Positions 8,652 through 16,802 of a stretch of DNA of 64,000 bases are shown piece after piece. The translations under genes were made by a program, and so were the position numbers. How positions within the stretch are numbered: position 1 is the stretch's first letter; each line of letters starts with the position of its first letter. The stretch is from Streptomyces sp. MNU76 (GTDB lineage Bacteria; Actinomycetota; Actinomycetes; Streptomycetales; Streptomycetaceae), in the NCBI RefSeq assembly GCF_020982545.1, contig NZ_JAJKLK010000031.1, forward strand, positions 124,001 to 188,000, in the 5' to 3' direction. Under the pieces are notes generated by a model, which did not search any database, was not told the origin of the DNA, and saw only the letters and a list, made by a program, of their open reading frames with translations.

Positions 8652-10517
8652 ATGGGGACATCAGATACGCGAGGGTCGACGCCGGGCAGGAGCGCGGTCG
8701 TTCTGGCGCTGCGCCGCTACGGTCTGGAACTGCTGCGCCTACGACGACTGGCCCTGCCGGCTCTGCTGCTGCCGGCCCTGGGCAACATCGGCATCCGCTA
8801 CGTCGCCCCCCTGCTGATCGCCAAGCTGGCGGGGCAGGCCGCCGACGAAGGGGGTCTCACCCTCGGTTCGGCGCTGCCGTACGTGGTGGCGTTCGGGGTG
8901 ACGCTGCTGCTCGCCGAGGCCGTGTGGCGGGTCGGGCAGCACTGCCTGAACCGGGTGGACGCGCTCGGCATGGAACACCTCTACGTGAACGGCATGGACG
9001 AACTCCTCGCCAAGGACGCGGCGTTCTTCCACGACAACTTCGCCGGCTCCCTGACCAAGCGGGTGCTGAGCTTCGGCAAGCGCTTCGAGGACTTCGTCGA
9101 CACGCTGACCTTCCGGATCGTGGGCAGTGTGGTCCCCCTGCTGTTCGGGGCCGTGGTGCTGTGGACCTACGAGCCGATGCTCGTCGTCGGCCTGTTGGCG
9201 ATGATCGTGGTGACCGTGGTGGCGGCGACACCGCTGATCCGGCGCCGACAGCGGCTCGTCCACGACCGTGAGGCGGCGGTCGCCCGGGTCTCCGGCCATG
9301 TCGCCGACAGCCTCGTGAACATGGAGACCATCAGGGCGTTCGCGGCCGAGGCACGGGAGGCCGAGGAACACCGCGACCGTGTCGCGGACTCCCGGCGCCT
9401 GACCCTGCGGTCGTGGGACTACGCCAATCTGCGCGTCGACACCCTGATCGCGCCCATGTCCATCCTGACCAATGTGCTGGGTCTGGTGGTCGCCATCGCC
9501 CTCGGGGGCTCGGGCAGGGGAGTGGAGGAGGTCGTCGTCGCCTTCACCTACTTCTCCAACGCCACCCAGATCATGTTCGAGTTCAACCAGATCTACCGGC
9601 GTCTGGAGAACTCGATGACCGAGGCCGCGCAGTTCACCGAGCTGCTGCTGGATCCGCCCACCGTGGTCGACCCGACGGACCCCGAACCGCTCGCCCTCCG
9701 CGACACAGGCGTCCGCTTCGAGAAGGTGAGCTTCGCCCACGCGGGCGCGAAGCCGATCTTCCAGGGGCTCGACCTCGACGTGCCCGCGGGCGCGCGCATC
9801 GGACTGGTCGGCAGGTCCGGCGGCGGCAAGACCACACTGACCCGGCTCCTGCTGCGGATGTCGGACATCGACGACGGACGCATCCTCATCGGTGGGCAGG
9901 ACATCAGCCGGCTGCGCCAGACCGATCTGCGCTCACTGATCGCCTACGTCCCGCAGGAACCCGCCATGTTCCACCGCAGTCTGCGGGACAACATCGCCTT
10001 CGCCCGGCCCGGCGCGAGCGACGAGGAGATCCACGCCGCGGCCGAGGCCGCGCACGTCACGGAGTTCGTCGGCCAACTCCCCGACGGCTTCGCCACCCTG
10101 GTGGGGGAGCGGGGGGTGAAGCTCTCCGGCGGCCAGCGCCAGCGCGTCGCCCTCGCCCGGGCCATCCTGCGCGACGCCCCCGTCCTGCTGCTCGACGAGG
10201 CGACCAGCGCGCTGGACTCGGAGAGCGAGATCCTCGTCCAGGACGCCCTGTGGCGGTTGATGGACGGCCGGACGGCCCTCGTGGTCGCCCACCGGCTGAG
10301 CACCGTCGCCGGCATGGACCGTCTCGTCGTCCTGGACCGGGGGAGCGTCGTCGAGCAGGGCTCCCACGAGGAACTGCTCGCTGCGAACGGTGCCTACGCC
10401 AAGCTGTGGCAGCACCAGTCGGGCGGCTTCCTCGGCGAGAACACCAAGCCGGACCTCACCGGACCGGTCCCGGAAGCCGGCCTCGACGGACTGCCCGCGC
10501 CGGCACCGGCGACGTGA
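8652..10517 (+). CDS. ABC exporter, fused membrane and ATPase domains
   Basis: 621 residues; ATG 8652 follows GGGAG (GTG 8649 is an alternative). The N-terminal half carries six membrane segments (about residues 20-320) of the type-IV exporter fold. The C-terminal ATPase has Walker A GRSGGGKTT, Q-loop YVPQEPAMF, signature LSGGQRQRVALARA, Walker B VLLLDEATSALD and the switch VVAHRLST. This is a half-transporter that should act as a dimer, of the lipid/multidrug exporter class; the substrate cannot be read from the sequence. A strong hairpin follows the stop. Upstream, a TTAAAT motif (8586-8591) may belong to its promoter. Confidence 0.9.
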   Translation: MGTSDTRGSTPGRSAVVLALRRYGLELLRLRRLALPALLLPALGNIGIRYVAPLLIAKLAGQAADEGGLTLGSALPYVVAFGVTLLLAEAVWRVGQHCLNRVDALGMEHLYVNGMDELLAKDAAFFHDNFAGSLTKRVLSFGKRFEDFVDTLTFRIVGSVVPLLFGAVVLWTYEPMLVVGLLAMIVVTVVAATPLIRRRQRLVHDREAAVARVSGHVADSLVNMETIRAFAAEAREAEEHRDRVADSRRLTLRSWDYANLRVDTLIAPMSILTNVLGLVVAIALGGSGRGVEEVVVAFTYFSNATQIMFEFNQIYRRLENSMTEAAQFTELLLDPPTVVDPTDPEPLALRDTGVRFEKVSFAHAGAKPIFQGLDLDVPAGARIGLVGRSGGGKTTLTRLLLRMSDIDDGRILIGGQDISRLRQTDLRSLIAYVPQEPAMFHRSLRDNIAFARPGASDEEIHAAAEAAHVTEFVGQLPDGFATLVGERGVKLSGGQRQRVALARAILRDAPVLLLDEATSALDSESEILVQDALWRLMDGRTALVVAHRLSTVAGMDRLVVLDRGSVVEQGSHEELLAANGAYAKLWQHQSGGFLGENTKPDLTGPVPEAGLDGLPAPAPAT

Positions 10518-10534
10518 CCGAGTAACGCCGAGGG

Positions 10535-10563
10535 GGAGCCCCGCCCGCCCCCGGCGGGGCTCC
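10535..10563 (+). terminator. Hairpin terminator after the ABC exporter
   Basis: Perfect 11-bp stem GGAGCCCCGCC (10535-10545) with its complement at 10553-10563 and a 7-base loop, just downstream of the exporter stop. There is no U-run, as is usual in Streptomyces. Confidence 0.7.
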
Positions 10564-10741
10564 GCGGCACGGCGCGGTCGCGGCACCGTGCGGCCGCGGG
10601 ATCGCGGGAGCTCGGATCGAGGTCCGTGCGGGACCAGGTGCCGACAGGCGTTAGCGTGGTCGGTGCGAGAGCCGGGACCGGCTGGTCCGGCGCCGGGGCC
10701 ACGGGTGAAAGAGGGGGACGTATGCAGGTCGGAGCAGTTTC

Positions 10742-11905
10742 TTGAGAATTCTGCACACATCCGACTGGCATCTCGGTCGGTCGTTCCACCGGGTGAACAT
10801 GCTCGGCGCGCAGGCCGAGTTCATCGGCCGTCTGGTCGCGACCGTGCGGGAGCGCGAGGTCGACGCGGTGGTCGTGGCGGGGGACGTGTACGACCGGGCG
10901 GTGCCGCCGCTGGCCGCGGTCGAGCTCTTCGACGACGCCCTGCACCGCCTGGCCGAGCTGGACGTGCCCACCGTGATGATCTCCGGGAACCACGACTCGG
11001 CGCGGCGGCTCGGCGTCGCGGCGGGCCTCATCGGCCGGGCCGGCATCCATCTGCGGACATCGGCCTCGGCCGCCGGCACCCCCGTGACGCTGTCGGACGC
11101 CCACGGCGACGTCGCGTTCTACGGGCTGCCCTACCTCGAACCCGCGCTCGTGAAGGACGAGTTCGGGGTTGAGAAGGCCGGCCACGAAGCGGTGCTCGCC
11201 GCCGCCATGGACCGGGTCAGGGCCGACCTGGCCGCCCGGCCGGCGGGCACCCGTTCCGTCGTCCTGGCCCACGCCTTCGTCACTGGCGGCGAACCCAGCG
11301 ACAGCGAGCGCGACATCTCCGTCGGCGGTGTCTCCGCCGTACCCGCCGGTGTCTTCGACGGCGTCGACTACGTGGCGCTGGGGCATCTGCACGGCAGTCA
11401 GACCCTCACCGAGCGCGTGCGCTACTCCGGTTCCCCGCTGCCGTACTCCTTCTCCGAGGCCGACCACCGCAAGAGCATGTGGCTGGTGGACCTCGGCGCC
11501 GACGGTTCGATCGACGCCGAGGGGATCGACTGCCCCGTGCCGCGCCCCCTCGCCCGGCTCCGGGGGCGGCTGGAGGACCTGCTCGCCGACCCGGACCTGG
11601 CCCGGCACGAGGAGGCGTGGGTCGAGGCCACCCTCACCGACCCCGTCCGGCCCGCCGAGCCCATGGCAAGGCTCTGCGAACGCTTCCCGCACACCCTCAG
11701 CCTCGTCTTCGCCCCCGAACGCGCCCCCGGCGACCCGGACGTCTCCTACGCCCGGCGCCTGGCCGGCCGGGACGACCAGCAGATCGCCGAGGACTTCGTG
11801 GCCCATGTCCGCGGTACCGGCCCCGACGCACACGAACGGACCGTGCTCAGGGACGCGTTCGACGCCGTACGGGCCGACGAGACGGTCCGGGAGGTCGCCC
11901 GATGA
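10742..11905 (+). CDS. sbcD: Exonuclease SbcD (Mre11-like nuclease subunit)
   Basis: 387 residues, TTG start with GGAG 7 bases upstream. The metallophosphoesterase motifs are in order: HTSDWHLGRSF (near 5-15), VVAGDVYDRAVPP (near 43-55), MISGNHDSARR (near 80-90), VLAHAF and GHLHGSQ (near 217-223). SbcD is the nuclease of the SbcCD complex, which cleaves DNA hairpins and processes double-strand breaks. The TGA overlaps the ATG of sbcC. A TAGCGT hexamer at 10652-10657 may be the promoter -10, leaving a leader of about 80 nt. Confidence 0.95.
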   Translation: MRILHTSDWHLGRSFHRVNMLGAQAEFIGRLVATVREREVDAVVVAGDVYDRAVPPLAAVELFDDALHRLAELDVPTVMISGNHDSARRLGVAAGLIGRAGIHLRTSASAAGTPVTLSDAHGDVAFYGLPYLEPALVKDEFGVEKAGHEAVLAAAMDRVRADLAARPAGTRSVVLAHAFVTGGEPSDSERDISVGGVSAVPAGVFDGVDYVALGHLHGSQTLTERVRYSGSPLPYSFSEADHRKSMWLVDLGADGSIDAEGIDCPVPRPLARLRGRLEDLLADPDLARHEEAWVEATLTDPVRPAEPMARLCERFPHTLSLVFAPERAPGDPDVSYARRLAGRDDQQIAEDFVAHVRGTGPDAHERTVLRDAFDAVRADETVREVAR

Positions 11906-14892
11906 GGCTCCACCGGCTCGACATCACCGCCTTCGGCCCCTTCGGCGGCACCGAGTCCGTCGACTTCGACGAGCTCTCGGCCGCCGGACTGTTCCTGCTG
12001 CACGGCCCGACCGGCGCCGGCAAGACCTCGGTCCTGGACGCCGTCTGCTACGCGCTGTACGGCTCGGTGCCGGGGGCCCGGCAGAGCGGCCAGGGCATGA
12101 ACCTGCGCAGCGACCACGCGGCACCCGCGGACCGCACCGAGGTCCGCCTCGAACTCACCGTCGCGGGACGCCGGTTGGAGGTCACGCGGCAGCCCCCGTG
12201 GGAGCGCCCCAAGAAACGCGGCACGGGCACCACCGTCGAGAAGGCGCAGAGCTGGCTGCGCGAGTACGACGCGGCCGCCGGCGCCTGGAAGGACCTCAGC
12301 CGCTCCCACCAGGAGATCGGCGAGGAGATCACCCAGCTCCTGGGGATGAGCCGGGAACAGTTCTGCCAGGTCGTGCTGTTGCCGCAGGGTGACTTCGCGC
12401 GGTTCCTGCGCGCCGACGCCGAGGCGCGCGGGCGGCTCCTCGGCCGTCTCTTCGACACCCACCACTTCGCGGCCGTCGAGAAGCGGCTCGCCGACCGCCG
12501 CCGGGAGACCGAGGCCAGGGTGCGCGAGGGCGACGAGGCACTGCTCGCCGACGCCCACCGGATGCAGCAGGCGGCGGGGGACGCCCCGGATCTGCCCGAG
12601 CTGTCCCCCGGGGACCCCGGTCTCGCCGACGCGGTCCTCGCCTGGGCCGCCGTGGCCCGCAGCACCGCCCGGGAACGGCTCACCATCGCCCACTGCGCGC
12701 GGGCGGCGGCGGAGTCGGCCCGGGCCGCGGCCGACCGCGTCCTGGACGACGTACGCGAAGTGGCGCGGTTGCAAAGGCGGTTCGCGGAGGCCCGGGAGCG
12801 CGCCGCGCGGTTGGAGGAGCGGGCGGACGCCCACCGGGAGGACCGGGCGCGGATGGAGCGCGCCCGCAAGGCGGAGGCCGTGGCCCCGGCACTGGAGTTG
12901 CGCGACGCGGCCGAGGCCGAGCACCGCAGGGCGCGAGGGGAGGAGGAGGCCGCGCGAGCGCGCCTGTCGGGGGAGTACGCCGACGCCGGTGCCGCCGGAC
13001 TCGCCGCCGCCGCCCGCAGGGCCTCCGAGGAGCTGGGGGCGCTGGAGTCGGCCCGCCGTGCCGAGCGGCGACTCGCCGTACTCCGCACCGAACAGGCCGA
13101 GTTGGACAGCGAGGAGCGGGCGGACGAAGGCGTCCTGCAGGACGCCGAGGGCTGGCTCGCCGAGTGGGAGACCACCCGGGCCGGGCTGCGCGGCCGAATC
13201 GAGTCCGCGCAGGAGGCCGCCGCCCGCGCCGAACAGCTCGCCGTGCGGCGCGAACCCGCCGAGCGACGGCTCGCCGCCGCCCGTCAGCGCGACCAGCTCG
13301 GCCGCGACACCGACGCCGCCCAGGCGGAGGTGCTCCGGCTCACCGAGCGGGCGGGGCAGGCCCGCGCCCACTGGCTGGACCTGAAGGAACAGCGGTTGTC
13401 GGGGATCGCGGCGGAGCTGGCCGCCGAGCTCGTCGAGGGGCGGCCGTGCGCCGTCTGCGGCGGCACGGAGCACCCCGCGCCCGCCCGGAAGGTCGCGGGC
13501 CATGTGGACCGCGAGGCGGAGGAGCAGGCGCTCGCCGCCTTCCAGCGGGCCGATGAGGAGCGGGCTGGCGCGGAACGGCAACTGGGGCTAGCGCAAAGGG
13601 CGTTGGCCGCCGCGAGCGCCGAGGCGGGCGACGCGCCGACCGAGCGGCTCGCCGCGACGGCGGCGGAGCTGGAGCGGGAGCACACACAGGCCCGGCGGCT
13701 CGCCCTCGACCTGCACCCCGCGCAGGAGGCGCTGCTCCACGCCGAACAGGAACGCGACCGACGGGCCGCCGCACGACAGGAGGCGGCGGTCAGGGCCGCG
13801 TCCCGCGACACCCGGCGCGACACCCTGGAGCGGGAACGCGCCGCCCTGGAGGCCGAGTTGGCCGAGGCTCGGGGTGACGCCGAGAGCGTGGCCGAGCTGG
13901 CCGGCCGGCTGGAGGCGTGGGCCGCGAAGCTCGACGGGGCCGCCGAGGCCGCCCGGGCGGCCGACGACACCGCGCAGCGCCTGAAGGACGCCGACGCGCG
14001 CCTGGCGGACGCGGCGTTCCGCGCCGGGTTCGACACCCCGCGGGAGGCGGCCGCCGCCGTGCTCGACGACGCCGCCCACCGGGATCTCCAACACCGCCTA
14101 GACGCCTGGCAGTCGGAGGAGGCGGCCGTGCGGGCCGTGCTCGCGGAGGCGGAGACGGCCGCCGCGGCCCAGCAGCCGCCCGTCGATCTCGGGGCCACCG
14201 AGCGGGACGCCGAAGCCGCCGCCCGACGGCTCCAGCACACCGTCTCCGCGTGGGACGCCGCCGAGCGCAGCCGCGTCCAACTCGACGAGCTGTCCGCGCG
14301 GGCCACCGCCTCCGTGCGTCGGCTGGCACCGCTGCGCGAGGAGTACGACCGGGTCGCGCGGATGGCGGGGCTCGCGGCCGGCACCTCCGCCGACAACGAG
14401 CGCCGGATGCGGCTGGAGGCGTACGTCCTCGCCGCCCGGCTGGAACAGGTCGCGGCCGCCGCGACCGTACGGCTCCAGCGGATGTCCTCCGGCCGCTACA
14501 CCCTCGTCCACTCCGACGACCGGGCCGGACGCGGGCGCAGCGGGCTCGGGCTGCACGTCGTCGACGCCTGGACGGGGCGGGAGCGGGACACGGCCACGCT
14601 CTCCGGTGGCGAGACCTTCTTCGCCTCCCTCGCGCTCGCCCTCGGTCTGGCCGACGTCGTCACCGACGAGGCGGGCGGCGTACGGCTCGACACCCTCTTC
14701 ATCGACGAGGGGTTCGGCAGCCTCGACGACCAGACCCTCGACGAGGTCCTCGACGTCCTCGACGCGTTGCGCGAACGCGACCGCAGTGTCGGCATCGTCA
14801 GCCACGTCGCCGATCTGCGCAGGCGGATCCATGCCCAGCTGGAGGTCGTGAAGGAGCGGACGGGATCGGTCGTGCGGCAGCGAGGTCGGTGA
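11902..14892 (+). CDS. sbcC: Exonuclease subunit SbcC (Rad50-like ATPase)
   Basis: 996 residues, ATG overlapping the sbcD stop (ATGA). The N-terminal Walker A GPTGAGKTSVLDAV lies near residues 35-48. The middle is a long Ala/Glu/Arg-rich coiled coil in two arms around a zinc hook, GRPCAVCGGTEHP (CxxC near 516-519). The C-terminal signature TLSGGETFFASLALALG and Walker B LFIDEGFGSLD complete the SMC-like ATPase head. SbcC opens and holds DNA for SbcD. The last codons run into a 40-bp tandem repeat, so the C-terminal VVRQRGR may be variable. Confidence 0.95.
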   Translation: MRLHRLDITAFGPFGGTESVDFDELSAAGLFLLHGPTGAGKTSVLDAVCYALYGSVPGARQSGQGMNLRSDHAAPADRTEVRLELTVAGRRLEVTRQPPWERPKKRGTGTTVEKAQSWLREYDAAAGAWKDLSRSHQEIGEEITQLLGMSREQFCQVVLLPQGDFARFLRADAEARGRLLGRLFDTHHFAAVEKRLADRRRETEARVREGDEALLADAHRMQQAAGDAPDLPELSPGDPGLADAVLAWAAVARSTARERLTIAHCARAAAESARAAADRVLDDVREVARLQRRFAEARERAARLEERADAHREDRARMERARKAEAVAPALELRDAAEAEHRRARGEEEAARARLSGEYADAGAAGLAAAARRASEELGALESARRAERRLAVLRTEQAELDSEERADEGVLQDAEGWLAEWETTRAGLRGRIESAQEAAARAEQLAVRREPAERRLAAARQRDQLGRDTDAAQAEVLRLTERAGQARAHWLDLKEQRLSGIAAELAAELVEGRPCAVCGGTEHPAPARKVAGHVDREAEEQALAAFQRADEERAGAERQLGLAQRALAAASAEAGDAPTERLAATAAELEREHTQARRLALDLHPAQEALLHAEQERDRRAAARQEAAVRAASRDTRRDTLERERAALEAELAEARGDAESVAELAGRLEAWAAKLDGAAEAARAADDTAQRLKDADARLADAAFRAGFDTPREAAAAVLDDAAHRDLQHRLDAWQSEEAAVRAVLAEAETAAAAQQPPVDLGATERDAEAAARRLQHTVSAWDAAERSRVQLDELSARATASVRRLAPLREEYDRVARMAGLAAGTSADNERRMRLEAYVLAARLEQVAAAATVRLQRMSSGRYTLVHSDDRAGRGRSGLGLHVVDAWTGRERDTATLSGGETFFASLALALGLADVVTDEAGGVRLDTLFIDEGFGSLDDQTLDEVLDVLDALRERDRSVGIVSHVADLRRRIHAQLEVVKERTGSVVRQRGR

Positions 14893-14991
14893 CCGGCGGC
14901 CGGGACGAGCCGTGCGGCAGCGGGGTCAGCGGCCGGCGGGCGCGACGGGCCGTGCGGCAGCGAGGTCGGTGGCGCCGCGAAGCGAGGTCAC
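14872..14991 (+). repeat. Three-copy 40-bp tandem repeat over the sbcC 3' end
   Basis: GTGCGGCAG recurs at 14872, 14912 and 14952, each followed by a similar GC-rich sequence (CGAGGTCGGTG and variants), giving a unit of exactly 40 bp. Copy 1 supplies the last codons and stop of sbcC; copies 2 and 3 fill the gap before the convergent Lrp gene. Confidence 0.7.
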
Positions 14992-15443
14992 CGACCCAGC
15001 GGGCGGCGGGGCAGCGGTGAGGAGTAGACGACGCTCGTCGTCACCGACCCGAGTGCGCCGATCTTGCCCGACACCTCCTCCAGGTGGCGCATCGAACGGG
15101 CCGCGACCTTGATCACGAAGCAGTCGTCGCCCGTGACGTGGTGCGCCTCCAGGATCTCGGGCGTGACGGCCACCAGATCGTGGAACGGCTTGTAGTTCCC
15201 CGTCGGGTAGCGCAGGCGGACGAACGCAAGGATCGGCAGCCCCAGCCGCTCCGGGTCCACGACGGCCGCGTAGCCCTGGATCACACCCGCCTCCTCCAGG
15301 CGCCGCACCCGCTCGGTCACGGCGCTCGCCGACATCGACACGGCACGGGCGAGCTCGGCGAAGCTGGCCCGGCCCTCGCGCTGGAGGACCTCCAGGATGC
15401 GCCAGTCGGTGGCATCGGGCAGATACGGGGAGCTCGCGGGCAT
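14988..15443 (-). CDS. Lrp/AsnC family transcriptional regulator
   Basis: 151 residues from ATG 15443 (MPASSPYLPDATDWRILEVLQREG). An N-terminal winged helix (FAELARAVSMSASAVTERVRRLEEAGVI, residues about 20-50) is followed by an AsnC/RAM ligand domain (YAAVVDPERLGLPILAFVRLR, then ITGDDCFVIKVAARS-like sequence). It is divergent from the rhodanese gene at 15575 and is the obvious candidate to control it. Lrp-type proteins bind DNA as dimers or octamers and sense amino acids; the ligand is unknown here. The frame is open upstream to 15548, but that part has no family similarity. Confidence 0.88.
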   Translation of the reverse strand: MPASSPYLPDATDWRILEVLQREGRASFAELARAVSMSASAVTERVRRLEEAGVIQGYAAVVDPERLGLPILAFVRLRYPTGNYKPFHDLVAVTPEILEAHHVTGDDCFVIKVAARSMRHLEEVSGKIGALGSVTTSVVYSSPLPRRPLGR

Positions 15444-15574
15444 CCCCGATGAATAGCAGGGGAATCCCCGGCCGAACAAGGTCAGAGCCGTGGATCGCCC
15501 CTTCAGGGACAGTGATCGTCCGCCGTAGATTTCCGGTGAGGGGAACAAGGGCTTCCCCGAGGGAAGGCCAGCTC

Positions 15575-16060
15575 ATGACCATCGCCACCGCGTCCGCCGC
15601 CAACGCCGTCCTGCGGGTCGCCCCCGCCGCCCCGGCCGAGGCCGCCGCGTACTTCCGGGCCAGTCTCGTCTTCCACGCCGACGTCTCCGACGTGGCCGCC
15701 GCGCTCGCCGCCGACGGCGACCCCGGCTTCGTGGTCCTCGACTCCCGCTCCACCGCGTCCTGGGACCAGGGCCACGTCCCGGGCGCGGTCCACCTCCCCA
15801 CCGCTCTCATCCCCGAACAGGCCGAGCGGCTGCTCGACAAGTCCGTGCCCGTCGTCGCCTATTGCTGGGGCCCCGGCTGCAACGGCGCGACCCGCGCCGC
15901 CCTCGCCCTCGCCGAACTCGGCTTCCAGGTCAAGGAGATGCTCGGCGGGTTCGAGTACTGGGCGCGCGAGGGCCTCGCGTACGAGACCTGGGAGGGCGAG
16001 GGGCGACGCACGGCGGACCCGCTCACCGCGCCCGTGGACGCCGAGGACTGCGGCTGCTGA
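15575..16060 (+). CDS. Rhodanese-like sulfurtransferase
   Basis: 161 residues; ATG 15575 preceded by GGGAAGG. Single rhodanese domain: FVVLDSRSTASWDQGHVPGAVHLP (near 48-72) and the active-site loop VAYCWGPGCNGATRAALALAE-like region with Cys near residue 96. The loop is longer and more Gly-rich than CxxxxR. The C-terminus ends in DAEDCGC, which adds two cysteines that could shuttle sulfur. Divergent from the Lrp gene, which probably regulates it. Confidence 0.85.
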   Translation: MTIATASAANAVLRVAPAAPAEAAAYFRASLVFHADVSDVAAALAADGDPGFVVLDSRSTASWDQGHVPGAVHLPTALIPEQAERLLDKSVPVVAYCWGPGCNGATRAALALAELGFQVKEMLGGFEYWAREGLAYETWEGEGRRTADPLTAPVDAEDCGC

Positions 16061-16209
16061 CCCGGGGCTGCCGTCCGGTCGGTCGCCGGGTTCTTCACGC
16101 TCACCGGCACGCCCTCGCCGACCGTGACCGCGACCCGTTGCTGACAGTTTGTCAAGAGGTGGTCAGGGGTGGCGAGTTCGCATCGACGCCCGCCGTGTAG
16201 CTTCTGGGC

Positions 16210-16740
16210 ATGGCTGGATACGCGGACGCGGCGGTGGTACCCGATGTGGTGCGGTGGGTGGAGTCGAGCGGAGGACCGCTCATCGCGATACCTGAGGCGG
16301 TGCTGCCGTTCTGGGCGGGCGCCGACGGTGACGAGACGTCCTCGGACTACGACCGGGTCTGCGAGGTCGACGGAGACGTCGGCCTGCTCCCCGTCGGCGA
16401 CACCCGCGCCCTGGTCCTCGGCGACGAACCCGCGTCCACCGCGTATCTGCCCGAGCACGGCACCTTCGTCCGCTGGTACGCGGCCGACTCCGAGACCGAA
16501 CTCCTCTCGGGCGTTCCGGCGGCCCTCGACAGCGCGGTCTGGGGGCCGGAGCTGAGCTGGCGGGTGCCGGGTCCGGTCGTCCTCCTGGACGCCGTCTGGC
16601 CCGGCAGGTCGCTGCCGGAGACCGACCACGCACGGGTGGAACTGGCTCCCGGCCACTACGGGGTCAGCGCCGCCCGGGTCTCGACGGGCCCGGAGACCTG
16701 GCTGGGCCTGGTCAGGGTGAGATCCCAGGCCGACGTCTGA
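16210..16740 (+). CDS. Imm21-like (immunity 21 family) protein
   Basis: 176 residues, leaderless-looking: TAGCTT at 16198-16203, then ATG 6 bases on. The order WVESSGGPLIAIPEAVLPFW, DYDRVCEVDGDVGLLPVG, ALVLGDEPASTAYLPEHGTFVRWYAADSE matches what I recall of the Imm21 family, predicted immunity proteins of polymorphic toxin systems. No toxin gene (WXG100, RHS, large secreted protein) is nearby, so it is an orphan immunity gene or has another role. Soluble; no membrane segments. Confidence 0.65.
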   Translation: MAGYADAAVVPDVVRWVESSGGPLIAIPEAVLPFWAGADGDETSSDYDRVCEVDGDVGLLPVGDTRALVLGDEPASTAYLPEHGTFVRWYAADSETELLSGVPAALDSAVWGPELSWRVPGPVVLLDAVWPGRSLPETDHARVELAPGHYGVSAARVSTGPETWLGLVRVRSQADV

Positions 16741-16802
16741 GGGAACCGGCGTGACGGCCGGGCCCCGCCGTGGTGGGCGGCGGTGGGCCCGGCCGGACCG
16801 GA

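Noticed and set aside
14872..14991. 40-bp repeats considered as a CRISPR array
   Set aside because: The units adjoin without unique spacers and begin inside sbcC; no cas genes are in the window.
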